NCBI GenBank assembly: GCA_947632025.1
Contig: CANRNN010000002.1
Span: forward strand, 62,001 to 126,000
From: an uncultured Clostridia bacterium
GTDB lineage: Bacteria > Bacillota > Clostridia > Oscillospirales > Ruminococcaceae
Length of the DNA stretch: 64,000 nucleotides
Direction of reading: 5' to 3'
The notes beneath the pieces are model-generated. The model searched no databases, was not told where the DNA came from, and saw only the letters and a list, made by a program, of their open reading frames with translations. Within the stretch, counting starts at the first letter, position 1. Every line of letters begins with the position of its first letter. This document shows positions 16,735 to 23,437 of this stretch, piece after piece. The position numbers were made by a program, and so were the translations under genes.

Positions 16735-18441
16735 TTACTGCTGTGTACCAAATATTTCTTTATAGACGCTGCAAGTTTCAAGCAACATTTCGTGCTTGCC
16801 ATAGCCCAACGCCTTGCCCTCGTCAAGAACCAGTATGTTGTCCGCGTCCATAATGGAATTAGTTCGCTGCGAAATTATTATCTTGGCAGCGGGTACCGCT
16901 TTCAGAGCCTCGCGGAGTTTCGCGTCAGTGCCGTAATCAAGCGCGCTGGAGCTGTCGTCAAGTATCAATATCTCCGCGCCCTGCGCCACCGCCCGCGCGA
17001 TAGTCAATCGCTGCTTCTGTCCGCCCGAAAAGTTCTTGCCGCCCTGCAATACCACCGCGTCAAGACCGCCGTCAAGCTTTTCCGTAAAGTCCCGCGCCTG
17101 CGCCGTTTCCAGAGCCTGCCACAAAACTTCGTCCGGAATGTCCGTCCTGCCCATGGTGAGATTTTCCCGAAGCGTTCCCGACAAAAGCTCCGCTTTCTGC
17201 GGCACAACAGCCACCAGACGGCAGAGCGTCCCCGCCGTGAATTCCTTTATGTCCGCGCCGTTTATCCGTATCGTGCCGCCTGTGCGGTCGTAGGCGCGGC
17301 GCACAAGCTCCGAAAGCGTCGTTTTTCCCGAACCCGTGCCGCCTATAACGCCCACGGTCTGACCGCGCTGCAATATAAACGAGATGTTTTCAAGGGAATT
17401 TTTCCCGTCGACATACGAAAAGCACACGTTTTCAAATTCGAGAGCAGGCGCGTCGGGACGGGTGTCGGGGTCGTGTTCCGGAAACCTGACGGAGCTTTCC
17501 GTGTCGAACACCTCGTTTATTCTCGCCGAAGAAGCCGCCGCTCTCGTGAAAATGCCGACAAGGTTCGCCACCACGACAAGCGCCAGGGATATCTGCGTCA
17601 TATAATTTATAAGCGCTATGACTTTTCCCTGAGTAAGCCCGTCCGTTCCGACGGCGGCAAATCCCCCGCCGAAGTACGCCAGAGCCAGATACGCGACATT
17701 CACGACGACAAATATGGCGGGGTCCAACAGCGCGTTTATGCGCCCCGCGCGGACGGCGGCACGGCGGTATTCCTCGGTCTTTTCGTCGAAGCGGGCTTTT
17801 TCGTAATCCTGCCGCGAGAATGCCCGAACCACGCGCACGCCCTCAAGGTTCTCACGGGTGATGCGGGAGATGCCGTCAAGGGCTTTCTGTTGTTTTCTGA
17901 AGAGCTTTACGGACGCTTTCATTACGGGATACATCACCGCCACAATAAGCGCCATAGCCGCAAGGAAGATAAGCGACAACCTCGGCGACACTGCAAACGA
18001 CATCGCCGTTGCGCCTATCACGAGGAACGGCGCGCGCACGACAAGCCGTATAAGCATAGCGACAGCCTGCTGGACGGCGTTTACGTCGTTGGTTATTATG
18101 GTGATAAGGGCGGGCGTGCCGAATTTATCGAGTTCCCGACAGGAGAGCGAGTTTATGTGCCGGCACAGGTCGTCCCGCAGGCGCGTTCCCACGCCCTGAG
18201 AAGCGCGGGAAGCCATATACTGGCACACCACCGCGCAAGTCAGACCTGCCGCCGCCAGAATGACGAGCGTCAAGCCTTTTTTCCAAATGTAGGCGGTATC
18301 GCCGTTTGCTATTCCGATGTCTATTATGTCCGCCATAATAAGCGGCACGATAAGTTCAAATATCGCCTCGGTCAGCTTACAGGCGGGACCTATGGTGACA
18401 TTGAAAATAAATTCTTTCAAATATCTTGCAAGGCGCAGCAA
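16735..18441 (-). CDS. ABC exporter half-transporter, degenerate-site subunit
   Basis: A roughly 568-residue half-transporter with six membrane helices and an ATPase domain: Walker A GGTGSGKT, signature FSGGQKQRL, Walker B ILILDDSSSALD. The catalytic Glu is replaced by Asp, as in one subunit of heterodimeric exporters such as BmrCD and TM287/288. Together with the next gene it should form an asymmetric heterodimer. The start was set at the TTG at 18441 because AAGGAG lies about 8 bases upstream; an earlier in-frame TTG at 18459 precedes that site. Confidence 0.88.
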   Translation of the reverse strand: MLRLARYLKEFIFNVTIGPACKLTEAIFELIVPLIMADIIDIGIANGDTAYIWKKGLTLVILAAAGLTCAVVCQYMASRASQGVGTRLRDDLCRHINSLSCRELDKFGTPALITIITNDVNAVQQAVAMLIRLVVRAPFLVIGATAMSFAVSPRLSLIFLAAMALIVAVMYPVMKASVKLFRKQQKALDGISRITRENLEGVRVVRAFSRQDYEKARFDEKTEEYRRAAVRAGRINALLDPAIFVVVNVAYLALAYFGGGFAAVGTDGLTQGKVIALINYMTQISLALVVVANLVGIFTRAAASSARINEVFDTESSVRFPEHDPDTRPDAPALEFENVCFSYVDGKNSLENISFILQRGQTVGVIGGTGSGKTTLSELVRRAYDRTGGTIRINGADIKEFTAGTLCRLVAVVPQKAELLSGTLRENLTMGRTDIPDEVLWQALETAQARDFTEKLDGGLDAVVLQGGKNFSGGQKQRLTIARAVAQGAEILILDDSSSALDYGTDAKLREALKAVPAAKIIISQRTNSIMDADNILVLDEGKALGYGKHEMLLETCSVYKEIFGTQQ

Positions 18442-18475
18442 AACGATTCTCCTTTTCAAATTCCGTCATATAATA

Positions 18476-18504
18476 ATTATACACCAAAAACATCTTTTTG
18501 TAAA
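18476..18504 (-). promoter_or_regulatory. Sigma-A promoter of the ABC exporter operon
   Basis: TTTACA (18499-18504) and TATAAT (18476-18481) on the minus strand are 17 bp apart. It is back to back with the plus-strand promoter at 18512-18540. Confidence 0.75.
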
Positions 18505-18511
18505 TAGCATA

Positions 18512-18540
18512 TTGACAAAAAACCTTTTTAATGCTATAAT
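18512..18540 (+). promoter_or_regulatory. Sigma-A promoter abutting repeat copy 2
   Basis: TTGACA (18512-18517) and TATAAT (18535-18540) are 17 bp apart. The repeat element begins at the very next base, so transcripts to the transglutaminase-like gene at 18844 would carry nearly the whole repeat as leader. Confidence 0.8.
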
Positions 18541-18832
18541 AGAGGTTAGATAGTAAGATGTTAGAGGTTAGAGTTCAGAGAACGCCCGCCTGCGGCGGTC
18601 GATTCCGATTGCTACGCAAGAGATTATCACGGACGAAACGTTTTCGTGATGATTTTTACCTCTTACGTCTGAAAATTGTCTGCAATATTCTCGCGCAATA
18701 GCATTATAAGTTTTTGTCCACGCGCGAAGCGTACTGTCGGCGGCGACCCGCCGCCGTAGCAATTGAAATCGTCGGCAAAGCCGACGTACTTTGAAATCTA
18801 ACCTCTATCCTCTAGCTTTCTAACTTCTAGCA
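18541..18832. repeat. Modular repeat, copy 2 (reverse, rearranged, no GGTCGGCGA terminator)
   Basis: Heptads (GAGGTTAGA, TTAGAGGTTAGAG) open the element. Inverted module B (GATTGCTACGCAAGAGATTA) and inverted module A (CTCGCGCAATAGCATTATAAG, GTCCACGCGCGAAGCG) follow. A second module B end in forward orientation carries the stem GTCGGC/GCCGAC (18771-18785) and GTACTTTGAAATCTAACC, then inverted heptads. In the middle is another hairpin (ATCACG ... CGTGAT followed by GATTTTT). It forms the 5' leader of the next gene. Confidence 0.8.
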
Positions 18833-18843
18833 GGTGATTAAAT

Positions 18844-20310
18844 ATGAAAACACTGTTGTCAATAATAACCGCTCTGTATACGGTCGCGGGGAGCTTCACC
18901 CTGCCTACTCCGCAAGCCCCCGCCGTGTCAAAGGATTCGGGAAGCTACCTCGCAGGCGAGCCTTTGACCGTATACCTGACCGCAGAGCCCGATTCACAGC
19001 TCTTTTACAAGCTGAACGGCGGCGAATATAAGCCCTATACCGGCGGGGTCGTTATCTCCGAAAGTACCGTGCTGTCGGCGTATTCCCAGAAGTACGGCGT
19101 GAAAAGCGAAGTAGTCCGCAAGTCGTTCGTGTTCAAGCCCGCCGTGTCCTTAGACGTTTCGGGAGCGCAGGGTGAAGAGCGCACCGTGCGCCTTAAGTCC
19201 TCCGACAAGAAACTTGTCGTGCGCTATATCATCACCGATAAGGGAAGCTCCGATACACCCGACTCCTCTTCCGATATTTTCCCCGCAGAGGGCATTAAAA
19301 TAACAAAAACCTGTACTCTTAAGCTTATCGCGCTCAGACACGGCTATGCCCCGTTCGAGCTGTCGCAGGATTTTACCGTAAATCCGAAAACTACAACTCC
19401 CACTACTCCCACCACTCCTAAAAAGCCTACAACTCCAACGACACCTACTACTCCAACTACTCCCACGACACCGACTACTCCTACAACTCCAACCACACCT
19501 ACGACACCTACTACTCCCACCACACCTACTACTCCTACAACTCCCGTGGACGAAACTCCGAAAATGAAGGAGAGCGGGATCCTCGGAAAATATAAACAAA
19601 AATGGAATTACAATCAGCTGAGCAGCGCTCAGAAAACAGCATACGAACGTATATACGAGGGCGTTTCGGAATACACTACCGACATAATCCCGCTGGCGGA
19701 TCTGAAACTTACGAGCGACGAGCTATGGGAAACCTACTGGGCGTTCGATTACGACAATCCGCAGTTTATAGGGCTTGGCAACGGATATAAATATTCATAT
19801 AACAACTACACGTCGTCCATAATTTCTATAACTCCTACATACGGCAGGACGAAACAGGAGATAGCTTCTATAAAGGACAAATTCGAGAACATCGCCGCGT
19901 CCGTCGTGTCCGAAGCCAAAAAGCAAGGCGGCGACAAGGCGAAACTTCGGTACATACACGACTATATCGTGAACAGCACGGTCTACAATGCGTCCGCGCC
20001 TGTTTACAGAAGCGAAGCGGACGGACCGCTGTATTACGGGACGGCGCTGTGCGAGGGATATTCAAAGGCGTTTATGTATCTTGCGCAGTCGCTGGGGTAT
20101 CAGTGCATATGCGTGGTAGGCACTGCCAACGGCGGGAACCATATGTGGAATATGGTGAAAGTCGGCGGGGTATGGTATCACGTTGACTGCACGTTTGACG
20201 ACCCTATTGTTTCGGGCGGGGGTCAGGTGCTGCGGGACAATTACTTCCTGTTAAGCGAATCCGAGATAAGCGCGGATCACATTATTGACAATCCCGTGAA
20301 ATTGCCATAA
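18844..20310 (+). CDS. Secreted transglutaminase-like protein with Thr-Pro linker
   Basis: A 488-residue protein with a signal peptide (about residues 1-22). Residues 30-100 resemble the chitobiase C-terminal-like domain (LTVYLTAEPDSQLFYKLNG), and a second beta domain runs to about 180. A linker of some 16 TTP repeats follows at about 182-236. The C-terminal domain is transglutaminase/protease-like: the catalytic Cys is in ALCEGYSKAF, the His in GNHMWNMV and the Asp in YHVDCTFDD. The codons in the linker vary although the peptide repeat is constant. It probably acts on, or attaches to, cell-surface material. The ribosome site AGGTG precedes the ATG. Confidence 0.85.
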   Translation: MKTLLSIITALYTVAGSFTLPTPQAPAVSKDSGSYLAGEPLTVYLTAEPDSQLFYKLNGGEYKPYTGGVVISESTVLSAYSQKYGVKSEVVRKSFVFKPAVSLDVSGAQGEERTVRLKSSDKKLVVRYIITDKGSSDTPDSSSDIFPAEGIKITKTCTLKLIALRHGYAPFELSQDFTVNPKTTTPTTPTTPKKPTTPTTPTTPTTPTTPTTPTTPTTPTTPTTPTTPTTPTTPVDETPKMKESGILGKYKQKWNYNQLSSAQKTAYERIYEGVSEYTTDIIPLADLKLTSDELWETYWAFDYDNPQFIGLGNGYKYSYNNYTSSIISITPTYGRTKQEIASIKDKFENIAASVVSEAKKQGGDKAKLRYIHDYIVNSTVYNASAPVYRSEADGPLYYGTALCEGYSKAFMYLAQSLGYQCICVVGTANGGNHMWNMVKVGGVWYHVDCTFDDPIVSGGGQVLRDNYFLLSESEISADHIIDNPVKLP

Positions 20311-20328
20311 ATGAAAGGAACGGAAAAT

Positions 20329-20454
20329 ATGGCAAAAAGATTTGACAAAAAACCTGACAACAAGCTTGAAAAGGCGATAATGCGCAACTGGATAATCTGC
20401 GGAGCAACAGCGGCGTTGATTATAGTGTTGACCATTATTTCAAGGGTATCGTAG
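20329..20454 (+). CDS. Small single-span membrane protein, 41 residues
   Basis: The frame reads MAKRFDKKPDNKLEKAIMRN followed by a hydrophobic helix (WIICGATAALIIVLTIISRVS). GAAAGGAACGGAAAAT precedes the ATG, and the gene starts 18 bp after the stop of the transglutaminase-like gene. A basic N-terminus and a single membrane span suggest a small membrane-anchored peptide. Its TAG stop is two bases before repeat copy 3. Confidence 0.6.
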   Translation: MAKRFDKKPDNKLEKAIMRNWIICGATAALIIVLTIISRVS

Positions 20455-20456
20455 CG

Positions 20457-20730
20457 GAAGTAAGAGGTAAGAGGTGAGGCGGCTGCCGCCGCGGGCGTTC
20501 GCTTCGCGGCAACTGCCGTTGCGGGCGAACGCTTCGCGCCGTGACGAAAACTTATAAGATAATTGCGCGAGAATATAGGGGATAATTTTCACAGAAAAAG
20601 GTCGGCGAAACAAATCGTCGACCTTTTATTTATCGTCCCGTTTTAACCTCTTGCGTAGCAATTGAAATCGCCCGCCTATGGCGGGCGTACTTTGTAATCT
20701 AACCTCTAACTTCTAAACTCTAACTTCTAG
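20457..20730. repeat. Modular repeat, copy 3 (forward, with terminator)
   Basis: The order is heptads (AAGTAAGAGGTAAGAGGTGAG), an enlarged module A with a duplicated GCGGGCG/TTCGCTTCGCG part, terminator GGTCGGCGA/TCGTCGACC (20600-20623), module B with stem CGCCCGCC/GGCGGGCG (20669-20687), and inverted heptads (TCTAACCTCTAACTTCT). The right array encodes the last four residues and the stop of the aminotransferase on the minus strand. Confidence 0.85.
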
Positions 20731-21984
20731 CGCCGCTAGGCGTACGCATACGCAGAATAATTCCATCGCCTGCCTTAATTCATCTATCGACGGGAAGGTC
20801 GGGGCTATGCGGATATTGCTGTCGTGAGGGTCCTTGCCGTAGGGGTAGGTTGCTCCCGCGTCAGTCAGAATAACTCCCGCGTCCTTTGCAAGCGCTACGA
20901 CACGCTTCGCGCACCCCTCAGGAGCATTGAACGATATGAAATACCCGCCTTTCGGGTGCGTCCACTCGCCTATGCCGCGGGGCTGTAGCTCCTTTTCAAG
21001 CATATACTCCACAAGGTCAAACTTCGGCTTGATTATAGCCGCGTGCGCGCGCATATGCTTCTCTATGCCCTCGTAATTCTTGAAAAACTTGACGTGGCGC
21101 AGCTGGTTGAGTTTGTCAAATCCGATAGTCTGGAACGCCATCTGTTTCTTGATAAAGTCAATGTTCTCCTTTGACGCGCAGATTACGGAAATTCCGCCGC
21201 CCGGAAAGGATATCTTGGACGTGGACGCAAACTCGAACACCATATCCGGATTCCCCGCCTTTTTGCACTCGTCGATTATATTCAGCAGGCTGTCGCGGTC
21301 GTCCGAGAGATGATGAACGCAGTACGCGTTATCCCAGAATATACGGAAATCCTTTGCGGCGGGCTTCAGCTTTGCCAGACGGCGGACGGTTTCGTCCGAG
21401 TAGGTTATTCCCGTAGGATTCGAGTACATCGGCACGCACCATATGCCCTTTACGGTTTCATCGGAAGCGGCAAGGCGCTCTACCTCGTCGATATCGAGGT
21501 CGCCGTTTTTATACTCCACGGTGATCATATCAATTCCGAGAGCCTGACACATAGCGAAATGGCGGTCATAGCCGGGCGCGGGGCAGATAAACTTCACGGA
21601 ATCGTACTTGCTCCACGGCTTTTCGCTTCCGAGAACGCCCAGCTGCATAGCGCGGATAATGGTGTCGTACATCATCTGAAGCGAGGAATTTCCGCCGACG
21701 ATCACCTCGGACGGCTCTACGCCGAGCATATCCGTAAACAGTTCTTTTGCTTCGGGGATACCGTCCAGCACTCCGTACGAACGGCAGTCCGCGCCGCTTT
21801 TTGAGCGGCAGTCCCCGTCCAGACAGTGCAGCAGCATATTTATAGACAGATCCAGCTGTTCCGGCGCGGGCACGCCTCTTGCCATAGTGAGCTTCAAGCC
21901 TTTGGACTTAAGTTCTTCGTACAGGCTTTCGACGGATTTTTTCTCAGCCGCGAGCTGTTCTGCGTTCATTTCGCTGTATTTCAT
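20713..21984 (-). CDS. Class I aminotransferase, MocR/AspAT-like (DUF/Asp_aminotransf family)
   Basis: A PLP-dependent aminotransferase of 423 residues. The PLP lysine is in FASTSKISFPGGG, the Asn of the cofactor pocket in YSNPTGITYSD, the pyridine-N Asp in FWDNAYCVHHL and the substrate Arg in SNIRIAPTFPS. The MARGVPAPEQLDLS start and the length place it with the clostridial aspartate aminotransferase-like group. The C-terminus reads CVCVRLAALEVRV. The last residues EVRV and the TAG stop lie inside repeat copy 3, so the native tail has been replaced. Confidence 0.85.
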   Translation of the reverse strand: MKYSEMNAEQLAAEKKSVESLYEELKSKGLKLTMARGVPAPEQLDLSINMLLHCLDGDCRSKSGADCRSYGVLDGIPEAKELFTDMLGVEPSEVIVGGNSSLQMMYDTIIRAMQLGVLGSEKPWSKYDSVKFICPAPGYDRHFAMCQALGIDMITVEYKNGDLDIDEVERLAASDETVKGIWCVPMYSNPTGITYSDETVRRLAKLKPAAKDFRIFWDNAYCVHHLSDDRDSLLNIIDECKKAGNPDMVFEFASTSKISFPGGGISVICASKENIDFIKKQMAFQTIGFDKLNQLRHVKFFKNYEGIEKHMRAHAAIIKPKFDLVEYMLEKELQPRGIGEWTHPKGGYFISFNAPEGCAKRVVALAKDAGVILTDAGATYPYGKDPHDSNIRIAPTFPSIDELRQAMELFCVCVRLAALEVRV

Positions 21985-22046
21985 AGTACATTATCCTTTC
22001 AAACGAAAAAATTATAGCCATAGCCCTAAAACTACAAACCTTTAAC

Positions 22047-22075
22047 ATTATATCACGTCCCGCAGGATTTTGCAA
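22047..22075 (-). promoter_or_regulatory. Sigma-A promoter of the aminotransferase gene
   Basis: TTGCAA (22070-22075) and TATAAT (22047-22052) on the minus strand are 17 bp apart, about 60 bp before the start codon. Confidence 0.7.
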
Positions 22076-22115
22076 GCACTTTTGTAAAATCTTTCAAAAA
22101 ATCGGCAAAAAAACG

Positions 22116-22144
22116 AAAAATCCCGTTAAAACGAACGGGATTTT
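22116..22144. terminator. Bidirectional intrinsic terminator
   Basis: The hairpin AAAATCCCGTT / AACGGGATTTT lies between the response regulator and the aminotransferase promoter. Runs of A and T on both sides make it usable in either direction. Confidence 0.75.
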
Positions 22145-22202
22145 GCAATATTACACAAAAACGGCTTGTAACATTCCGTGATATTTCTTGTATTTCTGTC
22201 AA

Positions 22203-22263
22203 ACTAAACGCCCGCTAACGGCGGGCGCTCTCTTATCTCTTACTTCTAACTTCTTACCTCTAT
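22203..22263 (-). terminator. Heptad array joined to a terminator hairpin
   Basis: On the minus strand the response regulator stop TAG begins the array (TAGAGGTAAGAAGTTAGAAG), which runs to AGATAAGAGAG and is followed directly by the hairpin CGCCCGCCGTTAGCGGGCG and TTTAGTTTG. Translation stop, heptads and transcription stop are thus fused within 60 bp. Confidence 0.7.
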
Positions 22264-22709
22264 TCGGCTTCCGGAGTTTCGGGAACGGATTCGTCGTCAA
22301 AGTCGTCGGGCATATTGTTCACAATTTCTCTCAGACGGAACAGCTCGATGATATTTTCGATTCTTCTGCGGACGAATTTAATGTTAAAAGGCTTTGTGAT
22401 AACGTCCTGAGCGTTCATATCGTAAGCCTTTGCGAGAGCCTTATTTGAGGAATCGGCGCTTATGATGAACACGGGGACGTGGTCGGAATATTTGTTCTTA
22501 TAAAAATAATCCAGCACGCCGAATCCGTCCAGCACGGGCATCATCAGGTCGGACAGCACGGCGCATATCTCGTCCTTGTGCTTTTCGTACTCTTCGATAG
22601 CCCTAAAGCCGTTTTCAGCCTCGATTATACCGTAATCGGGAAACAGGTCTTTAAGGATAGTCCTGTTGAACTCAAAATCGTCCACGATAAGGATAGTATT
22701 TTTGCTCAT
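22260..22709 (-). CDS. Single-domain response regulator
   Basis: A 149-residue receiver-domain protein. The acidic pair is in ILIVDDFEFNRT, the phosphoacceptor in VLSDLMMPVLDGFG, the Thr/Ser switch in FIISADSS and the conserved Lys in DVITKPFN. After the receiver a short helix (RIENIIELFRLREIVNNM) and an acidic tail follow; no output domain is present. The start at 22709 has GGGAGA upstream. It resembles the receiver of the giant protein at 51275, so both may take part in the same c-di-GMP signalling. The stop codon is from a heptad array. Confidence 0.88.
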   Translation of the reverse strand: MSKNTILIVDDFEFNRTILKDLFPDYGIIEAENGFRAIEEYEKHKDEICAVLSDLMMPVLDGFGVLDYFYKNKYSDHVPVFIISADSSNKALAKAYDMNAQDVITKPFNIKFVRRRIENIIELFRLREIVNNMPDDFDDESVPETPEAE

Positions 22710-22749
22710 TGCGAACTGTATCTCCCTTCTACGGAGTAAAGCACACCGC

Positions 22750-23070
22750 CGTCCGCGACCGCCCAAAAGCGTCACACACAATCACACTGCAGTACACGGC
22801 TGTCACACACAATCACCGCACGCCGTCACGCACAATCACCGTACACAACCGCACGCCGACCGACCGTTAGTTACACGCACGCCAACCGTTAGTTGCTCAC
22901 GCGCCGCCGTCAAGCCAAATCACCGCGCCGCCGAGTACAAACGCCGACCGTTAGTTGCTCACGCACCGCCGAGTACAACACCGACCGACCTTACGCGCCG
23001 CCGTATACGATCGCCGCACGACCCTCACGCGCCAACCATCGTACACGACCGCACGCGGCTTGCCGGAAAA
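22750..23070. repeat. Degenerate tandem repeats rich in CACA and CGCCG words
   Basis: This gene-free stretch is built of imperfect repeats: TCACACACAATCAC-type units (22775-22850) pass into GACCGTTAGTTGCTCACGC-type units (22860-22990). Three near copies of CCGTTAGTT(G/A)C occur at about 22862, 22885 and 22947. No ribosome site, promoter or convincing gene is seen on either strand. Confidence 0.5.
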
Positions 23071-23144
23071 GCAGAGGGCAAAAGACAAGAAACAGAGCCG
23101 GTAGAAATTAAAAAGGAGTAAACCCGCCGGAAAGGCGGACAAAA

Positions 23145-23246
23145 ATGAACGTCAAAAAACATTCAGTATGTGCAAAATCCGCTCTCGCGGAAAGCGATGA
23201 GCACCGTGCAGCGAAACCGCCGCTCCGAAAATCTCAAAGGCGATAA
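23145..23246 (+). CDS. Possible 33-residue peptide in the dockerin-gene upstream region
   Basis: The frame reads MNVKKHSVCAKSALAESDEH and ends in a basic tail. An AAGGAG box lies 27 bases upstream and is separated from the ATG by a small hairpin (CCGCCGGAAAGGCGG). If the hairpin folds, the effective spacing becomes about 11 bases. There is no known family. It could equally be non-coding. Confidence 0.25.
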   Translation: MNVKKHSVCAKSALAESDEHRAAKPPLRKSQRR

Positions 23247-23363
23247 CAAAGAACCATCGCAAAATAATACATATTGATAGACTCTGTTTCTTGGCTTTTG
23301 CCGCCTGCTATATAATTTACTATTTTATTATAGCACACTTTTTTGAAAATGTCAAGATAGTGC

Positions 23364-23392
23364 TTGAAAAAATTTTTAAGATATGATATAAT
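23364..23392 (+). promoter_or_regulatory. Sigma-A promoter of the dockerin protein gene
   Basis: TTGAAA (23364-23369) and TATAAT (23387-23392) are 17 bp apart, about 45 bp before the start codon. Confidence 0.8.
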
Positions 23393-23437
23393 ATGATTAA
23401 ATAAGTATATTTTCAGCTGAAAAGGGGCAAAATAACT

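Noticed and set aside
16792-18507. A 571-codon plus-strand frame opposite the ABC exporter gene.
   Set aside because: It is rich in Arg/His/Tyr, lacks a ribosome site and is the mirror of a clear ABC half-transporter.
23100-23250. A c-di-GMP riboswitch before the dockerin gene.
   Set aside because: The GEMM core words and paired stems could not be found; only one small hairpin is present.
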